NCBI RefSeq assembly: GCF_020382885.2
Contig: NC_058504.1
Coordinates: 10,406,519 to 10,470,518 of the forward strand
DNA from: Scatophagus argus
Taxonomy: Eukaryota > Chordata > Actinopteri > Scatophagidae
Direction: 5' to 3'
DNA: 64,000 nucleotides
Within the stretch, counting starts at the first letter, position 1, and each line of letters starts with the position of its first letter. A program made the translations under genes and the position numbers. This document shows positions 14,801-26,400 of the stretch, one piece after another. The notes under the pieces were generated by a model that was not told where the DNA came from, did not search any database, and saw only the letters and a list, made by a program, of their open reading frames with translations.

Positions 14801-17035
14801 GCAGAACCCCATTTCATGATTCACTGGAAATTTATGGCAGATAAGAATGGGCCATACATTTACACCATCCTGCCGTTACACCAACGTGAGGTTATGAAAA
14901 GGAATGTGATGAAAGAACACCACATTTTATGCAAGTACAGAACAAATCTAATAGTCTACAGTGCTAGTAGCAGCTCCGAGAGGATGCACTTAGGCACAGC
15001 AGATCTTTGAGCTAAACGCTAATGCTAGCATGCTAATATACTGATGTTAAGAAGGTACGTTTAGCTTGTTCACCATCTCAGCTTGACATGTTAGCATAGT
15101 AACATGTGTCTCGATATCGTAAGACAAATATTTGAACAACAAATGTGAATCTCATGGTGGTGTTAAAGGAGAATTAAGAGGATTACCAAAGTTAGTGTTG
15201 TTCATCCTCTGAGAACCGGGAATGTTTTTATTCTACGTGATAGTTATATAGATATATAGATATAGATAGATAGATATTTCAGTCTGGATCAAAGTGGTGG
15301 ACCAAGCATCAGTCTGTCAATCCTAGAGCTTTGCAGTATGTATCTGAAAAGGTTCTTCACTCAAAAATTGGCCTTTTAGCTCAATTGGAGAATGGGTGGT
15401 GGGTCTATTTTCAAATTTTTAAATTTTTAAAAGTTCAACACCTTTCGTTTTCTACATTAGATTGACAGAAGAATGTCCCTTTATCATGTAACTACTTATT
15501 TTGCCTTGTCTTCTCTCCACTTTTATTGCAGCCAGTGCACAGCTGCAAGGCAATGAAGCAAGAAAATCTTGATCAATCTTACATGACCCTCATGACCTCA
15601 TTGAGGAAAATCCCATTGGTCAGCCTCATGTAACGATCCCGGGCACTCTGGGAAATTGAGTTTACTTCCATGTACTGACTGTAGAGCTGAATGCCGTCCT
15701 CCCTCTCCACCATCGTCTCAAATAGCTGAACCTGCGAAAGACAGGGAAGATCATGTTGTGTATATAAGAAGAAAAGCTTTAGTGTGTACAAGGAGGTATG
15801 CCAAGACAGAGGCAGGACCAGAGACAAGGGGGAGATGGAGAATAGCAAACATTTTCACACAGGAAGCCACTTGAGTCGGCGCACCTGTTTGGACAGGTGG
15901 AATCTGTGCTCTCACACTGGGAAGCACTTCACAGTGACAGGCAGCCAAGCAGGACAGCAGCCAAGGTCTCTCTCTCTCTGTGTCTGTATGCTAGAAAAAG
16001 CTGCGCCAATGCAAATTCCCTATAATGAGGTTTATTCCCACCTGCACCTTCTAAAAGCTGCACTGTCTGTAAACAGGCTAATAAGCTTGATTTGGTTCAG
16101 CTCATAAGGTAAGGCAGAGCAGCCCGAGACACTGTGCAACAGGGTAAACAGAGAGCCGGTTACTGCTGACGTCCTTCAGCACAGGCCACGTGAAGCAGGA
16201 TGAAAGCTCTCGTGTCAGTGAATAACTGCCCTGCCCTGACTGTGCCAGCTGCAGGCGTCCCGTTGAACCTGACCTCTGACATCCCTCTTTGGAGGAGGGC
16301 AACAATGAAGTGAATGCCACTACAAGGTCCAGTATAGAAACACATTATATCATAAATACTGTTCATTGACCAGAAAGGAGGAGGCGGGGGGGGGGGGGGT
16401 CCCCCCTGGGTTCCTTCTCATGGGGAAAGACCAGCTGAAAATTCAGTCTGTCACAAACAAATCCTCAAAAGCTTTTAGTGACTATTCTCTTGTATAAACA
16501 GTGGATAACTTTGTATTAGGCTACTTTTAAATCAGAGACAGCCCAAGGACACGGAAGTTTCAAGGCTAGGAGAACAAATAGTTGGTCATTAAGAGGCAAG
16601 GGAAGCTGCCAAAAGGAGAAGTGGGGTGTTTGAGTGTTTGTTTTGCTGTACACAATAGCAAGAAAACTCACATCCAGGCTATTTTTTTGTTCTCTTTATC
16701 CAACTCCTGTATTTGTTAGGGTGAGTAGTACTGGAAAATAGACTGCTGCAGGCTAAAAGATACAAGTCATAAACATTTGCGACTGGAAATAACAGTGTGT
16801 TTACAGCAGAACCGGTCACTGTCCGCGGGGGATTTCTTCTTTTTTTAATTAAAATTGTTTATTTATTCATTTGTTTATTTGTTTTACCAAATTCCACACG
16901 GTCGTTATATTTCTCCTCTCTCTGCCTACAGGAGTGATGACCTTTTCTCTAAGTGATGAACGATAAATGACGTACCCATTTCGCCAGCGCGCTCTCCATG
17001 AACTCCTCTATTATCTCCATAATGTTAGACTCCAT
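684..17035 (-). CDS. ccdc88b: Ccdc88b-like Hook-domain coiled-coil protein, 5' part (11 coding exons, continues past left edge)
   Basis: CCDC88 proteins (Girdin, Daple, CCDC88B) have an N-terminal Hook domain that binds dynein/microtubules, followed by a long coiled coil; CCDC88B acts in immune cells. Exons by GT-AG sites with matching phase: 16976-17035, 15583-15731, 14328-14436, 8832-8901, 8585-8643, 6906-6989, 5875-6015, 3716-3861, 3376-3457, 2780-2938, 684-830; together 402 codons. The start is the ATG at 17035 (MESNIMEIIEEFMESALAKW). Family landmarks in order: FYQ-EDLQQLILMPLPNV, the Leu-rich helix LRRLLLLLLGCAVQ, CEKKETFIQQIQSLD, then LALQLADSKAKLRRLKQQL opening the coiled coil, and ALLEEQLADARARC near the last visible exon. 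The LALQLA-KA-LRRL segment is closest to mammalian CCDC88B, as I recall it, rather than CCDC88A/C, and synteny agrees. The C-terminal half lies outside the window. No exon is visible in positions 1-683. Confidence 0.9.
4919..5273 (+). mobile_element. Mariner-type transposase fragment (decayed)
   Basis: The reading frame from 5082 gives MELSGHHFDRDGDVIAALDH, then FLEFKDTNFYKDLI and WTKCVN. This matches the C-terminal pattern of mariner/SETMAR-type transposases (a G-x-x-F, then a helix, then a W-x-K-C region). Only the C-terminal end survives; the catalytic DDD residues are absent and upstream sequence is out of frame. It lies in an intron of ccdc88b and is on the opposite strand to that gene. 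Confidence 0.6.
5480..5856. mobile_element. MITE-like element, copy 1, with long inverted ends
   Basis: The left end contains ggaaatacactttttgcttt then cttgccaag. The right end, read on the other strand, contains the closely related ggaagatatgcttttttgc then tttccaag, so the element has imperfect terminal inverted repeats of about 45 bp. A direct gctaa-type repeat sits in the middle (5712-5731). This layout is typical of an abundant percomorph non-autonomous DNA transposon family. No coding capacity. Confidence 0.65.
7020..7040. repeat. (GT)n microsatellite
   Basis: An uninterrupted GT run of about ten units in ccdc88b intron 6 sequence, just upstream (minus strand) of the exon 6906-6989. Confidence 0.9.
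10361..10426. repeat. (GA)n purine microsatellite
   Basis: About 65 bp of GA dinucleotides interrupted by GGGA units, purine on the plus strand. It lies 70 bp downstream (minus strand) of the orphan exon at 10497-10593. Confidence 0.9.
10497..10593 (-). other. Orphan exon-like segment inside ccdc88b intron 3
   Basis: This is an open stretch of 1+96 nt with a pyrimidine-rich CAG acceptor on its 5' side and CAG|gttggc as donor. It encodes SLFGIMNHELHVDQHKAAVA followed by NVLNALKDHKLQ. It ends in phase 0, the same phase in which the next ccdc88b exon (8832-8901) begins, but its entry phase does not match exon 3. Known CCDC88 proteins join FYQ directly to the next exon, with no insert here. It may be an alternative exon, an exon of an unrecognised nested gene, or chance. 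No family recognised. Confidence 0.4.
11384..11650. repeat. Degenerate AGAAT/AGAAC pentanucleotide tract
   Basis: Blocks of agaat, agaac and related pentamers at 11384-11448 and again at 11570-11650, with a diverged stretch between. Looks like an aged minisatellite in a ccdc88b intron. Confidence 0.6.
12432..12540 (-). other. Second orphan exon-like segment inside ccdc88b intron 3
   Basis: A good acceptor (tttgccacag) is followed in phase 0 by an open frame beginning DIGEILKCMRGVMEYLRQRQ and reaching a stop at about 12432. The residue pattern looks like a real amphipathic helix, weakly like Hook-domain helices. No convincing donor follows, so it would have to be a terminal exon or use a weak site. 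It lies upstream of the other orphan segment in the same intron. Identity unknown. Confidence 0.3.
12904..13150. mobile_element. MITE-like element, diverged copy 2
   Basis: The left end reads ggaatagtttgctttc then ttccaagagttagatgag. The right end at 13110-13140 reads caactcttggcgaaaaagga, the inverted partner. A centre with repeated agctagcagc/ctaa motifs resembles the copy at 5480-5856. More decayed than that copy. Confidence 0.5.
13854..14222 (-). mobile_element. tRNA-derived SINE, antisense in ccdc88b intron 3
   Basis: On the minus strand the element begins with a tRNA-like head. This has an A-box region (tggtgcagtggttagcac) and a perfect B box (GGTTCGAATCC), followed by the conserved body of a common teleost repeat with blocks such as aaactccacacagaa and ggaggaagccgga (plus-strand reading). 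It ends near the plus-strand atccatccattttcaatatc. It is a polymerase III-type retroposon, not a functional tRNA gene: no anticodon arm or acceptor stem closes. Confidence 0.75.
14769..14801. repeat. (TA)n microsatellite
   Basis: Alternating TA of about 33 bp with one TG interruption, inside a ccdc88b intron. Confidence 0.85.
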
Positions 17036-18418
17036 TGTCGTGTTAAGAGAGCTGTGAAACACCACAGAGGGCAGCTAATTAGAAAGTACTGTCGACGCCG
17101 CTCATGTGATGAATCAAAAAGAAAGAATCCATCTTGTGACAAGCGGAGCAGTTTGACATTTCTGAGGCCCTTCCCCTCCCTCCACCTCTCTGAAGCTTCT
17201 CTTCCTCTATGAGTGTTTGTGTGTGTGTGTGTGTGTGTCAGTTAGTCTCATTGCAAAACCACACCGGAATTTGTCAAAACGCCTTTTTTTTTACTTTTGA
17301 ACCAACATTATTACACGCACTCCATTTATTGGATTAGAGAAACTAACAATATTACTAAAAATGAACAGACAATAACAAAAGGAGCATCAGAGTTTTGGAT
17401 AATAGTAATAGATTAATAGATAATAGTTTTTCATATGTTTGACTGACTGTGATCTCATAGGCCATGGAAATACCTTGATCTAAGATAGGACTGCAACACG
17501 TGGTTTAGACTACGTGCAATTACATTTTTTTACAGCGTAGGTTATTTGCATAAGAAACTCATTCAGCGCCAGAGTTATTTCTCCTCAATAACTTACTGGT
17601 TTGCCCGTGAACATGACAAACGGTTTGACTGGAGTTATTACCATTATTAAAGTTGTCAGAGCTGTAGTCCAAGTCCTCATTAAATCACTTTCAGACCAAA
17701 TTCAAGTACTGTGCAATAGCGACCTCTGGTGGTTCCAAATTAAAATTCCATCAACGTTTCCACTGCGAAATGACTGTGCGAAATGCAACCAACCCTGTTT
17801 AGGTTTTGGTGCAGCACTTCCTGTATCATAAGCTCTGTTTTAAAAAATGCTTCCAGTATTTGTCATTTTGTAGAGCTTCGTTCTGTTTGGCGTATGGGTT
17901 TACACGTGTGTAGCCTATTAATGTTGGTGTGCTGCGTGTACAGTCGTGTTCAACAGGTTTCCCTTAATTCCTGGGAATTTTATATTTACAAGAGCTTGCG
18001 CATTAATTATTTTTTATTTTTCAGTTGAATATTCCATTTGTTGTGTTGTAATTATTTGAGAAAACTAACTATGATGACCACCTTTCTGTCTCTAGTTGTG
18101 TTGCCGTAATAATAATCATTAAATTCTGACAGTTAACATAATTTAATAACCTCCAGAACCTACCTGTTTTATAATCAAAGATTGTCTTTCTGCGTAGTTA
18201 TCAGTCTGGTATGAATCAAATAAAACATTCATTGACCTTATTCTGTGATAGAATTTTATTTCAGAAGAATGAGCACACATTGCATAGATCCGTAGCTAGG
18301 ACAACATGATATATTCTTTGCAAATTAAAAGCATTTAAAGACTGTGTTGCTTTGTAAAATAACCTCCAACATGTTGTGCCAGTGTGCTGTTGAGTGTGTT
18401 CTCCTGTGTGCTGGCAGT

Positions 18419-18464
<46 letters not shown>

Positions 18465-19243
18465 ATACTGCTTGTGCAGCAGTCCTGGGATTAACTATTC
18501 CGGGATTATCAGATTGTTTCAGAGCTGCCAGAATAGACAAGATGACAGCTTCATATAGGGCACCACACTCACACGCACATATACACACAGACACACTCAC
18601 ACACTTAATCCAACTTCCCTTGCTGAACTCAGATAACCCATACACAGAGAATTCACTCCTCTATTATATTAGGTGTACAAAAGGAAGCCAACACTACTTA
18701 GCAGTTGCAAACTTCTACCTTTAATATATAGTTCATGTTTCCTTTTCTAACAAGTTCCTAAGCATTTCATTGCAGTTTGGTACAAACTCTATGGCAGGTG
18801 ATGAATAATACAAATGCATGGGATGAACACTGAGCACTGTGTGACTCTACCGTATTTGAGCCAAATGTCAAAAAATGTGTCTGTGTTTGTGTGCATGCTA
18901 CACTCGTTTTAACTTAATGTACTTTCTTCTAGTTTCAACAAAAAAATACTACACATCTCCTGAACAGGTTTCCTGGTGGTAATACATTCATGTGGCCCTG
19001 CACTAAGGAGATGTTTGTTTTGGTGTCTTTGTGCATGGCCTGAAGAGATTCCCTAAGTCTTGCACTGTTTTGGCCATGTGGCTGCTGCATTGGTGGAGCG
19101 CAAATCAAGCCTAACGCACCAAAACCCAACAGGTGTTCTACCTGCCACCAGTCAACTCACACAACCAAAAAATAAAACCTCGGACACATCCCCTCCCCCC
19201 GCATCCCTTCCTCCTCAGCTCATATTGAAATATTTTTTCCCCT
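17036..19243. other. Intergenic: ccdc88b promoter side and rom1 3' side
   Basis: The right end of ccdc88b and the 3' end of rom1 face each other head-to-tail on the minus strand. Besides GT runs at about 17215-17238 and 18419-18461, I see no gene, no TATA box with a clear context, and no unambiguous polyadenylation site for rom1. Plus-strand tttatt at about 18255 would be an AATAAA on the minus strand. Confidence 0.5.
18419..18461. repeat. (TG)n microsatellite
   Basis: About 43 bp of TG in the interval between the ccdc88b start and the rom1 stop codon. Long apparent frames across it are low-complexity CV repeats, not genes. Confidence 0.9.
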
Positions 19244-20480
19244 CTAGCTGTCAGGAGCAGGGGAAGCAGCCTTCTCCGCTGCGTTATCAGCACCCTTCCC
19301 TGCATCTGCGGACTCCTCGCCGACGTTGGGTTCAACCTGCCCGAACTTAAGCATGGTGAGGGCATTGGCTTTGAGGTCTTCAAAGGTTTCCTTCACTCCC
19401 TTCTCCAGGAGATAACCCTCACTGTCGCCCTCGGGATTCTCCAGAGCCATGGCTGCTTCCACAGCCGTCTGCAGGTATCGCATGCTCAGAAGCACTGACA
19501 GCTGGGCACAAAGACACAACAAAGATGCTGTAAAGAAAACTGCATCTGAAATCAAATGTCTATCATCAAACGAGATGTTCAAAAGGCATGATAGGCTCAC
19601 GAAAACCTGTGGCTGTGGAGAGGCATGTGCTTCAGCCACATTGATATCATAAAAAGAAAGTTTTTAATAACAACAAAAATATTCATTAACTGCCCTTAAT
19701 CTGACAATTAAACTATGATTGATGCACATATTTGCACACACTGCTCTTAACTCTTTGTGTATGTATACTGATGCTGATTCACTCTGACCGTGGACGAATA
19801 AACATGACCACATGACTAATCACATTTCACTGCAAGATTACATGCTTTTTTTAGATTCAGATTTAAACATTTGGTTAAATATTAATGTTAAGGTTAGTGA
19901 AAAATGCCATTCAGTTACTTCCATACAGTCCCTTACACAAACCTCAAATTTGGGTAAGATTGAAATAATGATAAACCGGTGCAGTACAAATAGAGCGAAA
20001 ATAAATAAATTGTCTACCAGTCAGTGCTATACAACATATCTTTTTTTGTTTCATCTCATGCTTCCTCTCCCTCTTTTGTTTGATCTCAAGGTATAAGATT
20101 CAAAGGAGTTTTTTTTTCTTTTTACTTTTGCTTTTACTTCTTACTTGAAAGTCAGATGTGATGTGCAGCTCAGCTTGAGGCCTTGTTAACTCAATCACAC
20201 GGCAGACATCTATCCTCCTCATGACGGAGCAGAAAAAAATGTCATACTGAGCCGTTGTTTCTAACAAGTAGCTTGTTCGATTAGCTGGAGGCAGTGCATA
20301 ATGATGCACTATTAAACATGTGCATGACTATCCTGTTCCAGCTCCAGGTCCTGTTTGTTATATGAAGAGAGTGTGCTATCAGTACTGTTATTTGGCAAAG
20401 GATTGAAAGTGCGTGTTTGATTAAAAGACAAGACATCATTCTGGGTCAGTGAGGTTTTCTATCTGTCACTTGTCACAGCA

Positions 20481-20531
<51 letters not shown>

Positions 20532-23423
20532 ATTTCAGGACAAATGTGAAAAACCTCCCACACTGTGACAAATTCCTGGAGGAGCAAACGTCACGAATTT
20601 TTAAATATTCAGTTACAAAAGAAATCACAGAAATTAACACTCTATGACTTGGATAAATACTGTATTTTTTTCTGTTTTACCGCAATTACAGAAAAACTGT
20701 CATCATTCATCATGTCATCGTGCATCTCACCTGTATAAAGATGACTGACAGCACACCAGGACCAGTTGAATTCATCAAGTCCATGTAGTAGTCGACCAGA
20801 GCCTGCCTACAGCCGCGGCTGTACAGGTTGAGCTCCTCTGAATGGTAGTCATAGCTGAAGTGGGCGTTGTTATCCGTCAGGTGGTACTGCAGACAGGGGC
20901 GAGGGGAGGCCGGGTTACAGCAGCTGAAAGGAACACCATCTAACAGGTAACGGCTATCCACGTTACTCCGGATACGACTGGAGACAGAGAAGGGAGGGAC
21001 AGTGAGAAAACAGATGATGGAAACAGATTAGAAATGGCAGAAAAGTAAGGGGAGAAACAAAGAAATGAAGGTGGAGAAGGTGTGTTCATTTTATTGTAAA
21101 CCACATGACAAAAAAAATCATTTTCAGACAGGTTAAGGGCCTCACTTTTAGCTCAATAGCCACTTAACATTAGAGAGAAATGAGCAGTGCCACTGTACTG
21201 TGTCATCATGCCACAGCTCTTCTGTCCATTCATTCCTTTTCAGCTGTTTTATCTTAGGCCAACTTTTCTCCGCTTGCCTTTCCATCCGTTTCTGCTGTTC
21301 CCTTCAAAAGTAAAGGCCAAATCTATTTTTAAGACACTCTTATACTGTATTCATTCTTCTTCCCCCCTTATTCTTCCTCCAACGTATTGTTTGACCTTTA
21401 TGGACGTGAAGTCTAGTTATCTGTCACTCATTGAGACCTCCTATTTCCTTGTCTTCTCTCTCCTGTAGCTTTCATCAATCCGGTTTCTTCCCTTCCAAGC
21501 TCGTCATGCCCGCATCTCATAATCTGCTCATCTCTGTAGCGTGATTCACTCACTCCTTGATGTCTTTAGAGGTGAAGTCCAGGTATCTGTTGTTGACCCA
21601 CTGAACTTCAAACCAATCCTTGAAGTTGTTGTTTCCACAGCAGCGAAACTCCATCTGCAAATGATCAATGGTCTCCTTCTGAGAACAGCGGCCCGGCACG
21701 TCTGTGTCCTTGTAGAATCGGATGCCATTCCTTAGGCCCACCTGACAGCAGAGAGAGAAAGAATAGGGCTGTTTTATCTGTTGTTTTCATGTGTGTTTTC
21801 TGTCAAGAATGCAGCTGTTTACAGTTCAGTTTAGCACCTGTTTTAATTATTTGATGCCTGCTTTGTTTAATTCCAACGTAGCTGAGAAAACTGATTTGAA
21901 AACTGAACTCAACTCCTGTTGGGGGCAGATCTCTTTGCTGCAGGGCTATACTAACACCAACTGTACCCCATGACCTGTCAAGCTCCATCATTATTCAGGC
22001 TAGTGACCCCACCTTGAGGGACTCCTCCAGACGTCCTTGCAGGGCATAGCTCAGCACCACAACAACGATGAGCAGACAACAGAGGAGTGCAGCTACAGCA
22101 AACCAAGCCAGGAGGAGAACCTTCCAACGGGGGAAGCGGCTTGCGTCCAAGGAGTCCTGACAAACACGACTGGCGACCCAGTTAGTGCCGATGGAGGCCA
22201 GGCCCACCATCATCAGGATGTTGGGCACCACGTGGATCTCTGTGTTGTCCATCACCTCAAGGAAGAAAAAGCAAAGTCAAACAACAATAGCATCTACAAA
22301 AACAGCAGCTAAGTCATTTTGTCATTTCCTCTGCCCACTTTAGTAGGTAATAATCCTGCATTCAATTAGCATTATCTGTTCTAAAAATTACATTGGCAAC
22401 TAAGTAATTCATTTAGCTTGATATACTGGAATCAAAGGTTACTATGGAAATATGAGGACAAATTTAATTAATTGTCCTGGTTACAGCTGAAGTCAATTAA
22501 AGTAGGTTGAGACTTTACTCATTATTGAGTTATACTGAGTTTTTCAAAGCACCTTGGCCCTGTTGTTGCTTCAGAATTACTATTTATTCAGGCCAGATGT
22601 GCCACCTTAGAAGGTTGTCAACCTGTGTCATCTATCCAGCCAGCTGTGGTTTGTGATAAATCATCTCGGCCTCTGGATGAGAAGAAATTATTTCCTGATC
22701 GATTTTGTCAATGATCTATACAAGTAAAGTGCCAAGGAAATTGTCTATATATGTGCATTTTCTAACTAAAAGAGGATTAATCTGTTGTAAATCAAGATCC
22801 TTTAGCTTCCTGAAACCTATCTGTAAACAAACTCAATGACACTTATCTACACAACTAAGAGGTTATGGAATCTCGTGCTCTCGGTGGAGATCGATAACTA
22901 TCTGAGGGCATGTGTTCATGGCCTGCAGCTTTCCTGTGCAACCCACAGGATATCAATGCATCCAACCTATCCAAATCAATCAGGGATCAATACAGCCCAT
23001 TGACTGGCCAATTTGAACAAATGCAAATGTCTTTTCAAGGTCACGACTTGCACCTGCTGGTCACTATACCAAAATTCAATACATACTCATGACATGTGTG
23101 AATGTGCCTGAAATAAAAGTATCGGATAACACAGCAAATTCAGTAAATTCGGCAAAGGCAAAAGTCTGAGCATGTAAATGCATGTTTGTGTAACTGACAC
23201 TGTAACTGATGTATTTTCAGACCATCAGTTTGTGTGTGTTTGTGTGCATACGAGTCTCTTTGCCTCTCTCTACCTCGTCCCTGCGGAGCAGCTCTGTTTT
23301 GAGGTAAACCCCCAGACAAAAGATGAAGGTCCCACACATCACTGCCAGCCAAGACAGCAGCCACAGTCCCTGGGCCAGACGCACCCGCCGCTGCTGGGTG
23401 AACTTCATCTTCAGCAGCACCAT
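19244..23423 (-). CDS. rom1: Peripherin-2/ROM1-family photoreceptor tetraspanin, probably rom1 (361 aa, 5 exons)
   Basis: ROM1 and peripherin-2 form tetramers and larger disulphide-linked complexes that shape the rim of photoreceptor outer-segment discs. Exons: 23274-23423, 22013-22255, 21554-21741, 20731-20977, 19244-19501; phases match throughout. Four membrane segments are visible (about residues 19-40, 60-80, 98-122, 258-280). The large intradiscal loop keeps every family cysteine at peripherin-2 numbering: C150, C165-C166-G, C213-C214, C222, C250, with the signatures [21 protein letters not shown] and [16 protein letters not shown]. The loop position glycosylated in peripherin-2 (N229) has no N-x-S/T sequon here. 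That fits ROM1, as does [13 protein letters not shown] and the neighbourhood (ints5, ccdc88b). A divergent fish peripherin-2 paralogue remains possible. The start is the only in-frame ATG ahead of the first helix. Confidence 0.9.
20484..20527. repeat. (TG)n microsatellite in rom1 intron 4
   Basis: About 44 bp of uninterrupted TG between the rom1 exons 19244-19501 and 20731-20977. Confidence 0.9.
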
Positions 23424-26400
23424 GGCTCACTACCATGCACCGATCCGCACAAAGACAGGGGGGAAAAGTAAGAGAAAGGGAGCAGGAGAGAGGACGAAGG
23501 AGTTTAGTAAATTACTGTCAAAAATGGAGCGTCAATCCAGAAGAGGGCAGCTGTATATAAAGAAACAAGCCCTACAGAGGTTACAAGAGGGTGGTTTCAA
23601 TGTGGCCCAAACACGGTGGCCAGCACAGGACCAGCTCTTGTTGTTCGGTGAGTTATTAGCAGGTTGAGCTCATCTAAGTTGTCCCAGGTGGAGGGGATAA
23701 GCAGGTAGATCCCTTCGATGGTAGGACACAGTTAACCTCAGAGGATAATCCAAAAGCTTTCACTTGGATGTTAAAATTGTCGCAAAAATATGATTTATAA
23801 TCCAAGTCAGTGCAGCAAAACCACAGGGGAATGGTGGAAAATTGTCAGATAATGAAGTAAGGAGAAAAGATATATTCCTTTTTCCAGAAATGACAGGTTT
23901 CCCCTTCAAGTCGATCACACTGCTGTGGCCAACCCGCCCACTTTATGATGAAAAAAAAATCCTCTTCTTGTGGTGATGTTGTCTTTTGATGGCGCCCCTC
24001 TGGGTCTGTGCATGTGCGGCGCCCCCCTACACCCCTGTACCCATGGTTGGAGGACACAGAGACTGGCCAAAGTCAAGAGTTTGGAGCCGTAATCCCCCCC
24101 AACAGAGTCCCTGGGATCCTATTAAAGTCCAGGGGCCAATGGGAAAGCAGGCCAGTGTCTGATCAGCAAACTTGTTCTGATCGACACGCAGTATGGGAGT
24201 GGACTATCGTGACAGGTGGACTTACCTGAAACCCGTCAGCACAGGCTGGCCACTATGCACGCCTTGGAGACAGAAAGCCATAGACACAGTTAGCTGAGGC
24301 TAAATTATAACAATATCATGATATATGAAGTGAGGAAAGGTTATTGCTGAGTCATGGTTATAAATCACATCAACATAATCCCTTTTCCTACCAATACAGG
24401 AAAGTTAGTTCCACTTTTATCCAAAAAGATGTTTTAGTTCGCTGACAGGATCAACAGAAAACCATAAACAGTAAGATGGTAGATACATAAGATAACCCTG
24501 TGGAAAACCCTGTGGAGTTTTCGAGTGTACTGACTGTTGGATCAGAAAGGCAAACTTTGAGGTCAAGAACTTCAGTTAAAATCACCATTACTTAAAATTT
24601 GTAAAAGCAAGAAATGATTAACAGTATCGAATACCTAGGAGAGGTCCACAAAGATGGCAAAACAGTGCTGACAGTAGCATTTGCAACCTGAGTGTCGGCA
24701 GAAAATGAGCTGGTGTGAGAAAATCCCTGAGAATTGATTATGGAGAAGCCATCTAAGAGGTTTGGAGAGTAAATATTATTTTGGTGGAACTGCTAGAGAG
24801 AGAGAGATACTTAACAATGGTTATCAAAATAATGTAGTGGAGTTAAAAGTAGTTAAGTGTAGGAGAAGCATGTATGTAGCATAAAATCAAGATACTCAAG
24901 GAACAAATAGCTCATACTTTTACCACAGCGCAGTACTTGAGTTAGCTGCTTTTCACTACTGCAAATGTTACCTTAGTGAACTTGTATGTACTGACCTGAT
25001 GCCAATTACATCCAAACGAGTCTGTTCCAGGTTAACAAAGTAGTATTTAACAGAGAATATTTTTGAGACGGCATGACAAGGACACACACACTACTGTACA
25101 TGACAGTGTGAACAAATGGGAAAAAGAGAAACAGTTCCTTGGTTTATGTTATGACATTTATATCACTTCACTTAAAGCAGCCCACATATCCACTGATTAA
25201 TTTACTGACTAAAATGAAGTGAATATTGTCCCTAAAATGATGGAGACTACTTCATGAAAAGCGAAAGTAAGACAAGGGAGAGGAGAGTTGCACTCATGTG
25301 GGATTATGAATACAGTGCAGAGGGAGCGGCTGGTGGGGCTGAATCAATGGGATTACACTGTTAGTATAAGTGTTTATGACAGCTTGAGTCAGAGCTATAC
25401 TTTAGTTGAAGCCAGTCTTGCGTTACCAGCTCTTACCATATACCACAAAGATAACTAAATCAGACTATCACTTCATAACTGGAGATTGTCTATCCATGCA
25501 GCATAAATCACATTTCCAATGATGCCGTTAAATAAGAAGATTGATTGAAAGAGCTGCTCATTTTGACATGATGAGCTGACTGTTTTTGTTTTAGCCCTCT
25601 AGTGGCAGAGATCTGTCAGTGTGCCCATCAATCATTATCTTAACAGTCTCATTCAGTGCATTCAGTCGATAATTCTCAGGAGTTTTGAAGATCCCAGATT
25701 TCTTTTTCTTTATTTCTTTCTTTTTACCTATAGAAGACAAATGTTACATTTCTTGTAGAGCTAAGAACAACACAGCTGGCTGTGCGTATGACCTCATGCA
25801 TATTCATAATGAAATGAAATAATAATGAATAATGAGATTTAAGGTGATTATTTTTATTGGTAGAACAGATGAAATGACAAACACAGTTACATATTGAATT
25901 GGTGCAGGCTAGTGGTGTTGAGAATTGTATAAAGCAGAAGGTAAAGTGTACACTGATTAGAGGTGGAGGATACACAGATTAAAATACATTTTATCCAGCT
26001 TCACATAAACTTTATGCCTCTTAACCACATTTAACCAGATTAACACGTCAATATTTCTGAAAGGAAGAATGTATCGTATACATACCAAGGCAATAAATAT
26101 TCATTTATTTATATATTTCATTTACATTTTCTGCAAACCTAAAATTATATTTCACATAAATCATTTTTAATAACTATATAACCGTTTAAGAGCAGCTCTC
26201 CTGCTCTGAATATCCATCATCAATCTGCTTCCTGTAGTTCAAGGTTTCTCACAAACACGCAGTACAAACATTGAAAATGAACTGATGAAATCACGTCTGT
26301 GTAAAAACTTCAAGAGGCATTTCTGCCTCGTTGAATTACTGTTAACAAAAGTAGAAATGAAATCTTTTTCACTGGTGTTTGTGCAACACGTTGCTGTTGA

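Noticed and set aside
18325-18724. Frames across the TG repeat on both strands
   Set aside because: Dinucleotide repeat translations (CV or HT repeats), not genes.
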